NCBI RefSeq assembly: GCF_003369915.1
Contig: NC_046676.1
Location: 7,843,501-7,907,500 of the forward strand
Source of the DNA: Drosophila miranda
Taxonomy: Eukaryota; Arthropoda; Insecta; Diptera; Drosophilidae
Length of the DNA stretch: 64,000 nt
Direction: 5' to 3'
Below the pieces are notes generated by a model. It worked only from the letters and a program-made list of their open reading frames with translations. It was not told the DNA's origin and did no database searches. Positions within the stretch are counted from its first letter, which is position 1. Each line of letters begins with the position of its first letter. Positions 11,240 through 21,159 of this stretch are shown in pieces. Made by a program: the position numbers and the translations under genes.

Positions 11240-14200
11240 GGATTTGTTGATAGAGGGATAAGATAATATTAAACTGCTAAATAAAATAAGTTTTAGATGT
11301 ATTTTATATAGCGTTACTGTGTCAGGAAACCAAAAGGTGCACCCTTTCATATACATATATTACATAAATAACCCAAAACCATTAACTAACAAAGCCAAAA
11401 GTTATATATTTCAAAAAGTAACGACTTCATTTTGAGCGGAGTGACTCTTCATATAAGAGAACACTTGAAAAACAGTCTGATAAGGTGCGATTACGGTTTG
11501 ATAAGAGAACCGATTCTTCTAACGTTGAATTTCATAAATTTTATCATTTGTATGAACCGATTTCTTCATTCATGTGCGTACTATTCATTATTCAATACGC
11601 TCCCAATTTACTTGGCCAATTGATAAACTCCACCAGAAAATAGAAGCTTATGTTCTCTAACTTTACGCTGCAGGAAGTGTTTAAGCTCGTCTTGAGTAAA
11701 CTCCACGCCTCCACTATGCGAGGCAAAGAGTTTTAGCATCTGATGGATTCGATCGATGGGCATGGAATCGAGGTTGGTGAGCATGCCCACAATATAGGAC
11801 CAAAATACCTAAAGTGATTTCCAATTAAATAATCTGTTTGAATAGAGTCTGAGCTGCACTTACTTGAAGTTCCTCCTCCCTTTGATCGCTGGCAGATGCC
11901 ATGGCCGACTCCAAATCTTCTTCGTCGGCCTCGGCAAGACTCATTTCCTCAAACTGTGACTTTTCAGTTTCCTTTTCTAGAAGTGTAAATAGTCCCGGGG
12001 AAGATTCTGAAATCAAACCATGATTTTGCCAAAAACTTATCCGACGCCTGAGCGCTGATGCAGGAACTTTTGTGATTGAACTAAGTTCCTCAATGGTCCA
12101 TTCACCTGTTGAGATTGGTTTTTTTTAAATTGATTTCTGATTTCTGAGTTCTTTTCAATGGCACAGTCCTTACTCTTGTTCTGGAAATGGTATATGATCA
12201 CGGCCAGCGTTGGGCTCACCACCATGTCCATTGTTCGGTCTCCGATTTCAATAACAATATTGACGCGACCTGTTACCGTACGCCAGTTGAGAGTACGGTT
12301 CCCCTTATACCCCTCATAGGCCTTGGTATACTTTTTGAACTCATTCTCGATTTCCTCTGGCAACTGAAGACTCTCCTTGTTAAAGGATGGCCAAAACTGT
12401 GCAGATATAATGACCGAAGAGATGTCAAACATCTGATCTAAAATAGCAGTAGTAATAATGTTAATACATCTGATTACCTTCGATTGATTGATTGGATGCT
12501 ACTCACTTTCATTGATATTTCCATCGCCGTGAATGTGCGCGTTGATTCGCTTTGAATCGGTTACGTCCTTCAACATCACCTCGCAGCTGTGCAAAAGCGA
12601 TTCCCCAAAGCGAATTTTTAACAGTTCTAGATTTCGAATTTCCTTTTCTGAATTAAAATCGAGGTGTGCGAGCAGTCTGTCTGCCATCAAATTGCGATAT
12701 TCGGTCATAAATAGCTCTTTGCTTCCATATATATCAACCACCATTGATATGATATCAGCGGATCGCATTATCTTTGAGTTGTTGTATTTCATGAGATTAG
12801 CATCGATTCCAAATGGATCCGGTTCCCAGTTCTCCCAATTGCTGAACTCGTCGGGGCCAGACTCCTTGCCATCTTTGATTGACTGCCCTTTGGCCAATTC
12901 TTCGGACAAGTCGGTTGGTCCCTCTTCTGTAAGTGCTGTTACAACGCGTCGAACTGTGTCGCTGCGTTTACGCAGATAATCTTTGATTGGGGCAGTAACC
13001 ATCTCCAAAATTACCCCAGATTGGTCCAGATGACGAATTGCTTTTATGGCGTTTTATGACTCCGTTAAGTAGACTCGCATATCAATTTTCTCCATACAAA
13101 TCTTCAAGTCATCTATGGCTGGTATTGAATCTGGATAGTCTACGGTACAAATTTACATGGTTTTATGTGTAAAGATAGGAAAGGAATGAATATATAATAA
13201 ACATATAAACCTACCAATTATAATACTGAAGAATTGGCCAATAACGCTCTGGGCAAACGTTTCGTACATATAATACGTGAGTTTGACTTTAAAGGATTGA
13301 ACAGATGAGGGAACTTCCAGTTCCTTGGCACTATCTTTGTTTTGCCAATCTGTGAAAATTCTCTTCAACCATGTCATTATAACATCTGCCAGCCACTGTA
13401 AAGGATATCCTACAGTTAGCACAAGTTAGTCTCCTAATGGAGGACTGCATGGCCTACCTTTTCCAGTTGCTTGAGGTGACTTCTATCAAAAATACCCTGG
13501 CACGTGTCGTTTATATGCTCTTTGATTTTGAGCTTTATGAGGGATGTTAAAGCACTGCCAGTCAAACGATCTATTAAGTTCATCTCAAACAATTTCATAT
13601 TGGTTTTGTTCACCATTTCAGTAAGTCGCAGACAGCAGCACTGCTCTACGTCGAAATTGCAGCCGACGCATAAAAGTTCGTCGAATACCTCCGAGTCTAC
13701 AAATTATAAATCATAAATTATTATCCATAATTTTGTATGTACGTACCGACTGTTGTTAAAGCAAGATGCGATGCTTTGGTGTAGAGTTTGAAATGAACCC
13801 AATAGAAGGCTCCCACAACCACACTGAATGCTGGTGGCAACTGGGACAACAACGAATCACGTAGGTAGGATTTGATGGAATCTTCGTGCAATAATTTCGC
13901 AGAGCTTTGGCCTGAACTAATTTCCGGGTTCATAAGACGTGCAAGTCGGGGTTTAACTTGCATTAAAATGTTAAAGCTATGATACAGCTCGTTAATAGCA
14001 TCAATGAACTGGGTAAACAATTTGTTCTTATCCGGAAGTGATTCTATGACTAGCGCTTGGTCTTGTATGCATGTTTGCAGATCTGTTGGTAAGCTGTCTC
14101 CTTGAAAATGCTTCCAGAATTTGGGCGCAAGTACATTTCGAATCACCGACTGAATTTCTAGATCCAAAATTGCCGCAAATGTGTCAATGTTGCCCAATTC

Positions 14201-15045
14201 CTGTAGGTGCCGGCGAACATTCTCGTACACCGCTTCTTCAACCGGCTGAGAAGGTCCAGGGCTCTGTGAAAATGTGTTATGCTAATAATAAAAATATCCA
14301 TGCTATCAATAAACAAAACCTACCCCACCACCCAGAACTGGAAATATTTTCAGCACGTCCAGCCACAAAACATCAAAGTCGCACATCTTATTCTATTAAA
14401 AAATGAAAACAATAATTTGCAGACCAGGTGAAAAATCGAACTTAGCACACTAAGTCCCCCTCTATTTAAACAGTTTAACTACTTGAGGTAAATGACGGTA
14501 AAAAATTACCGATTGTAAATTTTTCTTGTAGATCCATGCCATCTTTCCTCTGAACTTAAAAAAAACACGATACTGCGCTAAAAATATTCAATTTTCATTA
14601 TTTATTCGGTGAAATATGAAAGTACCTCTTGGTCTACAATGGGTTAATCGTTCTCCGTCAAGGATTGGAAACCTGATGTTCGATTTGATTTAGTAGGCCT
14701 TTCATAACTGAAAACAAAATTTTTTCCGATTGATAGATCAATTTTCTACAAGATTTGCTAATTTTAACTACTCCATTTTATTTCATTTTTCTAAAAAAAG
14801 TGTTTTATCGAAAAAGGTTAAACAAATAACACATAAGTGAGTAATCGTTCGTATTGCTCAATTTTTATATTCCGTTGAATAATGCTGGCTAACTAAGACT
14901 CTCAGCTCTACCCACATAATTGTATGACATTGATAAATACATTTTATACAAGACTAACTGCTTTTAAGTACTCCCTTTTATATTAAAATAGTTATACAAA
15001 AAATAGTGGCAACGGAATTTGAAATCACCTCGGTGAAGAGAGGAT
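11240..15045. repeat. tandem duplication unit, copy 2 (about 3.8 kb) containing broken morula
   Basis: This is the right unit of the direct duplication, starting with the GGAT shared by both breakpoints and ending with GGAT at 15042-15045. It keeps the ancestral upstream flank: sequence beyond 15045 continues the R1 repeat without interruption. It differs from copy 1 by a 74-bp-to-5-bp replacement in exon 5, a 13-bp intronic indel and a few substitutions. Near identity, including in introns and flanks, points to a recent event or to an assembly artefact. Confidence 0.95.
11608..14386 (-). pseudogene. second, truncated copy of morula (APC2)
   Basis: It has the same exon arrangement as the intact copy, with start at 14386 and original stop at 11608. 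In exon 5, 74 bases of copy 1 (about 9168-9241) are replaced by 5 bases. The net loss of 69 is divisible by three, but the replacement creates an in-frame TAA at 13054-13056. Translation would end after about residue 361 of 802, before most of the cullin-homology region and the winged-helix end. All other splice sites and frames I checked are intact. One amino-acid change in exon 2 (Ala to Val at its 3' edge) and one in exon 4 (Ser to Arg) are visible. A truncated APC2 lacking the APC11-binding part is unlikely to work. A dominant or regulatory RNA role cannot be excluded. Confidence 0.85.
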
Positions 15046-15290
15046 ACCATCGACTTTATACGATGCTCGCGAAATAGAAATTGTTTGAAAGTGAATAAGT
15101 GAAAAGAATACGAATGCTAATTTAATAGATTGATAATATAAACCGTCAATATAGCTTCAACACAATTTCGTAGTGGAAATATAAATAAAAGTATATAATA
15201 TACCGTATATGGTAACCCTGCAGAATAGTGTAAAAATATATCGATACTACGGTATCACTATCGATATGCTCCGATGCGAGTACTGAGGAA
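14420..15290 (+). repeat. interspersed repeat R1, uninterrupted copy upstream of morula copy 2
   Basis: It matches 10620-11239 and then continues past the duplication endpoint with GAAATAGAAATTGTTTGAAAG near 15072-15092. That motif also occurs at 24005-24025 and, inverted, at 47545-47570. The part beyond 15045 shows that the right duplication breakpoint fell inside or against this repeat. Ends are approximate. Confidence 0.55.
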
Positions 15291-15793
15291 ATCACCGATT
15301 GTATTGAAGCTATTAGCAAGAAAAGTTCAAATACTTATTTTAATTTCCTGCGTGAAGAATATTTTAATTACCATTCGGACATAATTCAACGTATGGAATG
15401 ATCGCCCCACTGTACATTTAAGCATGCAGATCAATTAACTAAGTTCAATTGAAGTTTGAAGAGATAGATATACTGACTATGTATGTAGTATATATATATT
15501 CTTTTAATGTAAACATCCCAGTCCAAAAGACAAACATTTTAAAAATACATACATAATGTTCTGATAAACACAAATTCATTTAAGCAAAATTTTCATATGA
15601 AATACAGAGAGAAAAGTATTTACACACATAAAAGTTACGATTTTACAGAGCCAGGAATAAATATTTATAGGAATATTGTTAAATTGCAGAATTATTTATT
15701 TTTATTGTACTGTGTGTCACCCAACACACGCCTGTTTTAGCCAATATAAATTGGGATGCCAATGGCTTTGTAACTTATTGAATATTTAAGAGA
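15291..15793. other. intergenic, no gene seen
   Basis: AT-rich DNA between the morula copy 2 upstream region and the 3' end of the zinc-finger gene. It probably includes the 3' UTR of the latter. Confidence 0.5.
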
Positions 15794-16951
15794 CTATCGT
15801 ATTTTCAAATGCGTCTGCTGATGCTTTTTCAAGTGATCGCTTCGTACAAAGCGTCGTAAGCATTGAGGACAGGCATAGGGCTTTTCGCCCGTGTGCGTTC
15901 GTATATGCCGGTTAAGATCATCCTGCCGTTTAAATCGCTTTTCACATTGTCGGCAGCGAAAAGGACGATCTTGCACAAACTGAGGTATACCATAGGTACT
16001 AGGACCATCCTGTGGCGGCAATTGAGACAGTGTATTTACAATTTCGTCGGCAGGCTCGTACTTGACCTCAGGTTTGGAGTTAAGAAAAGATGGCAACTGA
16101 CTTTCAGGTAAAGGTGCTACAATCTGGTACTTGTCACTATGCTCGGGACGTTCCAATTTGATTTTCAGTGGCTTGTGCTGAAAATCAACTATATCCGCAG
16201 GCTGTTGTTGATGTCGGTCTATGTTCTGCTCCCCTGTACCCAGCACAGCCATGAAGTGGAACCCCGATTCTGGCTCTGATGTTTGTTTCCTGGATGATTT
16301 TAACCGAACATTGTTGGGTATCGAACGTTTAGGAGTGCTGCTCTTTAGTTGCCGGTCATGTGTGGCCAGGTGCTTTGTTAGGTGATCACTGCGGGAGAAC
16401 TTCTTGGTGCACTGCACGCACTCGAAAGGCTTCTCCCCCGTATGGGTGCGCAGGTGCCTATTGAGTTCGTCCGATCGGGTGAAACCCTTTCCACATTTGG
16501 GTTCGCTGCAAACAAACGGCTTGATGCCTGTGTGCCATGTGAGATGGGAGCGCAGGTGAGAGCTTTTTCCATAGCTTTTCGTACAGTTGTCATAGGGACA
16601 AACGAATTTTCGTTTGGGGTCAGCTGCATGTGGAGTAGCTAGTAGTTTGATGGTGGGCATTATGCGAATTTTAGAATTCCCGGTGAATTGCGAACCATCT
16701 CCGTTTGAATTCCGGTTATTCTCAGTCTCAACTCCGTTGTGTACATTTTCGAGATCCAATGGCGCCGAATCATTCTTAAGATCGCCAAAAATGGTCGAGG
16801 CTCTAAGTATTATATCTGACGCCTGTTCATTTAAATGTGTGCCGACCGCTAGTGTCGGAAACGCTGGTGGTGGTTTCATGGATTCTATAGGCGTTAACGT
16901 TGATGTCGTCAGCATTTGGGGTGTGGGCGTGTTTGCTACTACTTGTGACAT
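15794..16951 (-). CDS. Sp/KLF-like C2H2 zinc-finger transcription factor with five fingers
   Basis: A single-exon frame of 385 residues starting at the ATG at 16951; the frame is open a little further with a GTG but no ATG. Residues 118-198 hold three fingers. The first two have the C-x4-C spacing and [18 protein letters not shown] / [21 protein letters not shown] sequence of Sp/KLF factors, which bind GC/CACCC boxes; the third is C-x2-C. A second pair of C-x2-C fingers ([29 protein letters not shown]) lies at about 333-381, after a linker of roughly 130 residues containing an acidic KYEPADEIV segment. The N-terminal 100 residues are Thr/Pro-rich. Its place beside morula fits the fly gene I recall as CG3065, but that name is from memory only. 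Confidence 0.85.
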   Translation of the reverse strand: MSQVVANTPTPQMLTTSTLTPIESMKPPPAFPTLAVGTHLNEQASDIILRASTIFGDLKNDSAPLDLENVHNGVETENNRNSNGDGSQFTGNSKIRIMPTIKLLATPHAADPKRKFVCPYDNCTKSYGKSSHLRSHLTWHTGIKPFVCSEPKCGKGFTRSDELNRHLRTHTGEKPFECVQCTKKFSRSDHLTKHLATHDRQLKSSTPKRSIPNNVRLKSSRKQTSEPESGFHFMAVLGTGEQNIDRHQQQPADIVDFQHKPLKIKLERPEHSDKYQIVAPLPESQLPSFLNSKPEVKYEPADEIVNTLSQLPPQDGPSTYGIPQFVQDRPFRCRQCEKRFKRQDDLNRHIRTHTGEKPYACPQCLRRFVRSDHLKKHQQTHLKIR

Positions 16952-17612
16952 TACGCTCACGTTTGAGTTTCCTTAAAAGCCGAAATGTGTTCCGTATCCA
17001 GTCTGCAATTTTAAACCAACACATATATACAATCAAATACGAAAGGGGCAGTTTAATTATTTACTTTACCCTATTTATATTTGTCCAAAATTCATGTAAA
17101 GGAAATTCTGCTCAGTGGGCGTCGGCCGTATTTATCAGTAAAATGGTCCCTCGTCACCATAGCCAGCACGGATAACGATTTAGTTTTGAATTGCATGTGC
17201 CGTACACAATTTTTTATAGATTAAAACCAGCAAAAATACATATTCAATATATTTTAATTTAACTGTATTTTTTATTTTATTTATATCTGCAGAACATTAT
17301 ATAGCGATGGTTGTAGAGTTGTATGGCGATATAGCGACCAATTGACTGACACTTATTGATGGCACTCTGAAAACTATCGACAGAACTCAGAGTCAAGTGA
17401 GGTGCTATATTTATAATAAATATTATTTCGGCTGTTCAGGTAGTGTTTGGCCACAGATTTGCAGGTTGAAAGTCTAAAACTCTAAATTAAATTAAATATA
17501 TATGGTATCGAACTAAATATTGAAACACCTGCGACTTGTGTCATCGATAGCTATCGCAATAGTTTGGTTTGGTGGAAGGAAAAATCAAAACATTCATGGA
17601 CTAATTAATTAA
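16952..17612. promoter_or_regulatory. shared upstream region of divergent zinc-finger and MADF-BESS genes
   Basis: About 660 bp separate two divergently transcribed genes, so it must contain both promoters. Short repeats of ATCGATAG/TATCGATA-like sequence (near 17375, 17542-17556) resemble DRE-type elements common at Drosophila housekeeping promoters. No TATA box is evident. Confidence 0.45.
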
Positions 17613-18563
17613 ATGAATTATCTTAAAATGTCTGCACCTATTGATGATGTCGGAGATTATTCCCAAGCTAAGAGACAGAGCCGAGTGCCGCGCAAGCCAA
17701 CCATATGGAGCCGCGAGAAGATTTCCAAACTAATCGAGCTGTACCGAAATTCGGATTGTTTATGGAACCACTACTCGGATTTGTATAAAAACAAAGATTG
17801 TCGCAGAAAGGCGACTGAAAGCATTTGTACAACTCTTGGAATTACCAAAAACGATTATGGGAAAAAAGTGCATAACTTGCGAAATCAATTCAATTCAGAA
17901 TTGAAAAAGTTGGAGCGTCGTCAGGAGGAGACGGGTGGTGATTCCAGTCCCATGGCTGTCAAGACGACTTCTCGGTGGGTATATTTTCAATCTCTGATGT
18001 TTTTGAGCTCTATTATTGAGCCGAGACCTGGATATCAACAAAATGGCCCTACACAATGCAAGGTGAGTAGCCTAAATATCACTGAAGTATTCTCCTTCTA
18101 AATTCATTCTTGTTGGCTATTTTAGAAACTGAGTGCAAAACTGAAGGGCGTCAGTAACGACGTAGAAGAAGTAGACACACAGAGCTCATCTTCAGTATCG
18201 AAAGGGCAATTCGAGTCCATGGACCAACTGGTCACTGTTGTAGACGAAAGTAAAGCGCATCAAAGCATCTGTGAAACAATTGAAACGTGCGTTCCTGAAT
18301 ACGCATCCACTATCCTATCTGCATCGACCACTTGCACAACCTCTATTCCAACGCGACAAGTAGAAGCGGCAGGAACGGTGTCTGTCCCAGCACACGTCAG
18401 CATTGCTCGGGATCAGTGGGACTCGTTTGGTGATCTAATATCTAATGAGTTTCGCAACCTGAATTCGGACATTTCACGCAAGAGACTCAAACGGAAAATA
18501 ATGCAAGTTATGCTGGAAGTCGGAGAAGAGGATGATAGAGAAAATGCTAAACAAAATAAATAA
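17613..18563 (+). CDS. MADF-BESS domain transcription regulator
   Basis: Two exons, 17613-18062 and 18126-18563 (intron 63 nt, TGCAAG|gtgagt...tttag|AAACTG), give 295 residues. Residues about 30-115 form a MADF domain (Myb/SANT-like, DNA binding): WSREKISKLIELYRNSDCLW, YKNKDCRRKA, KVHNLRNQFNSELKK. Near the C-terminus a BESS motif (WDSFGDLISNEFRNL, then KRLKRKIMQVMLEV), a protein-interaction module, is visible. Proteins of this pair in flies (Adf1 family) are sequence-specific activators or repressors. An alternative start, MSAPIDD at 17628, is possible. I cannot say which of the many paralogues this is. Confidence 0.85.
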
Positions 18564-18765
18564 GTTTCTATAGATAAATAAGCTGCATTTTATTCGGTAA
18601 ATGAGAGTGGGTACATAAATCCAACATGACCTAATATTATTAAAGCATCAAAACGTGGAATACGGCGTTGTGCTCATGGGAATTCATACAGCTGAGGAAA
18701 AATAGATATTAGAGTCAATCAAATGGGTCAAAATTTGTCTCTCGCTATGGTGGAACATACATTTG

Positions 18766-19527
18766 TCAGAACTTTAAGTCCTTAATGGCCTGGGGCAGAT
18801 CGGGTAGCTTTATATCTTTAATCTGTTGAGGAATGTTCATACTCTTTACAGCGCTAACGGCTCGAGCAGGAGCTGCTGAAATACCCGCCTCCTGTTTGAC
18901 GATCTTATTCTGCTCCTCAATTCTTGCCATTATATCATTCATATTTGTTTGGAGCACCATCCCACCCATAACCAATTCCGATAGAATATGATGTACGGCA
19001 TCAGCATGGAATATTAAATCCAGTTCACAAACGTTCTCAAAGCACTTGTCTAGGGTTTCAACAAATACTTGTATCAAATCAAGAATACCCAGTTCGCTCT
19101 CTGAAGAATCCACACAGAAGACAAAGTACAATGTGGCATAGTGGCGGTATATCAGCTTATAGTCCGATCCACCAATCAAGCTATTGGTAAGAACAAATTT
19201 TGTTAGCCACATACTATGTATGTACGTCCACGGAGGACTTTGGGATTTATAGAACTCACCTGCCGCCTTCTAGAAAGTTACAAACATTATCGTCTCTCTT
19301 GGAGACAAGCTGAAAAGTCTCTTTTATGATTTGTTGCTGCAGATTCTCATCCTGAAAAATAAAATATAGTGTATAAAAACTGCAGTCGTCATAAGTCTAC
19401 GCACGATTGTGTGCACAAGCACGGAGGGCACATTTGATTCTAAAAGAGTTAAACTTACGAAATATTGATAAAATTTGGAGAGCCTCGGCTTCCCATGGTT
19501 GTTAAATACAAGAATAGCTTTAATCAT
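18766..19527 (-). CDS. or: Orange, sigma subunit of the AP-3 adaptor complex
   Basis: Three exons, 19459-19527, 19260-19351 and 18766-19180, sum to 576 nt or 191 residues. The protein is close to mammalian AP3S: MIKAILVFNNHGKPRLSKFY at the start, KRDDNVCNFLEGGSLIGGSD at the second splice, then YRHYATLYFVFCVDSSESEL and the DLIQVFVETLDKCFENVCEL helix. AP-3 sigma is a small core subunit of the adaptor that sorts cargo to lysosomes and pigment granules; fly mutants have eye-colour defects. A C-terminal tail beyond the conserved core (PQQIKDIKLPDLPQAIKDL) is fly-like. It is convergent with the MADF-BESS gene, only about 200 bp apart. Confidence 0.95.
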
Positions 19528-20171
19528 TTCTAATTGTGTAGTAGTTCCACAACCTGCAATGTTTGAGCAACCAGCTGTTTTCTTTCAAGATAGCTATCGA
19601 ATGCTACGATACTTTCGCTTGCTTTCTTCACTACCGCTTTAGTCAGATAGCTTTATGACACTAGACTAAACTAACTTATTTTGGAGCGAGAGACAGCATT
19701 AGAGAAAAAACGCAAAATTAGTGTTTGCAGCCGTCTCCGATTTGCAACAAAATTATGTTTTCAGCTAAATTGGATCTGAAAAGTGATAATTTGTCTCGCT
19801 CTCACTGCATGCTTTTCGCGTAAGACTGTCTCTGTTTTTGCAGTTAAGTCAGTCAGTAAGTACATTTTTCTTATTACCCGATACCACAGTGCTATCAGTC
19901 AATATATGGCAATATTTGTGCCGAAAAACGCACTGCAGATTCCGACCAGCCAAATTATTATTCCATAATATCAATTGAATTTTTCGTTTCACTGCTGATA
20001 CACTGCCACTAGCTTGAAGTGCAGTAGAATACCACAAGTAACAGGTGCGTGTTATCGTCATCACTAATGCCTCCAACGTGGATTTGTTGTTTTGTTTATG
20101 CCGATTGATTAAAATTGATATGATTGAATTGAGATGAATGTTTTGACGAAAGTAAACTATACATGCAGGTT
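19528..20171. promoter_or_regulatory. divergent promoter region between orange and the NR2C2AP-like gene
   Basis: About 640 bp between divergent genes. A TAGCTATCGAATGCTACGATA segment near 19590 has DRE-like TATCGA. No gene is supported. Confidence 0.4.
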
Positions 20172-20693
20172 ATGTCTCACAAGCGCACCTTTATGAGCCA
20201 GTATCAGTAAATTATTATTTGTACCTCCGCAGAGTGAGTTCCGTGTTAAATAAAGATGTGAAGCAGTATGGAAAGCAATACATGTTTGATACGAACGATG
20301 ATTCCGCTTGGAGCTCAGCTGAGGTATTATATAGTCTGCATCTTGCGACAGGACAAGTATCTTTACCATATTCTCTTTGCAATTTTTAACTTTGGCCAGG
20401 GAACCCCTCAATGGATAATATTGACGCTGGATGAGCCACGCACTGTCAGTGGAGTGAGCTTGCAATTTCAGGGTGGATTTGCTGGTAAGCAGTTTACGGC
20501 TTTGGTGTATTCGTGTGAAGGAGATCCCACTTACCAAGAGACATTTTATCCCGAAGACATCAACTCTCCTCAGCGTTTTTACTTTAAGGATGTATCTCTT
20601 ACAAAAAGTTGTTCGAAGATAAAGTTTGTATTTGAGTCTAGTTCAGATCTGTTTGGCAGAATCATTGTTTATAATCTTCAAATACTAAGCTAA
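20172..20693 (+). CDS. NR2C2AP-like protein (F5/8 C or galactose-binding fold)
   Basis: The proposed exons are 20172-20200, 20233-20323 and 20400-20693, giving 137 residues against about 139 for the human nuclear receptor 2C2-associated protein. Matches to that family are VSSVLNKDVKQYGKQYMFD, TPQWIILTLDEPRTVSGVSL, LQFQGGFAGKQF, FYPEDINSPQ and DLFGRIIVYNLQIL. The second intron (76 nt, GAG|gtatta...ggccag|GGAACC) is firm. The 5' end is less so: no in-frame ATG precedes VSSVLN unless a very short 32-nt intron (20201-20232) is removed, which yields MSHKRTFMSQVSSVLN. Alternatively the true first exon lies further upstream. The function in flies is unknown; the human protein binds an orphan nuclear receptor. 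Confidence 0.75.
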
Positions 20694-21159
20694 TTATTTT
20701 AATAAATTACAACTGTAGAAATTATAATAATAATCAGCAATCGGACAATGGCTATCAGCCTACTAAAAATATTTTATTCCCAAATGCAGAGTCACAATTA
20801 CCCAGAGTAAGCTGCTATCAATTTCATCATTCGGTACGGTAGATGGTCAGCGAACTACTGGTACTAGCAATTCGCTATTCGACTTTGGGGCAAAGTTCAA
20901 GGAGAAGTTTATGAGTCCATTTTCTGATTAACATGCCACCTGTCCTGCTTCTGAACTCGGCATGTGCCACACGCACTTTCTTATCGAAGGTGACACTTCG
21001 AGCGAAGACTTATGCGCACATCAAACGAGGGAATCGCGTGATAATAAATAAATTAAAGTAAGCAATCATCATGTTAAAGCACCAAAACCATTTGTTTATT
21101 TGTCCAAAACCATTAAAAGAATTTAAGCCAAAGATGAATATTTTGAATGCTTTGGTTAA
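20694..21159. other. 3' flanks of convergent genes, nothing else seen
   Basis: It holds the 3' UTRs of the NR2C2AP-like gene and of Alas. No open frame with family resemblance was seen. Confidence 0.5.
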
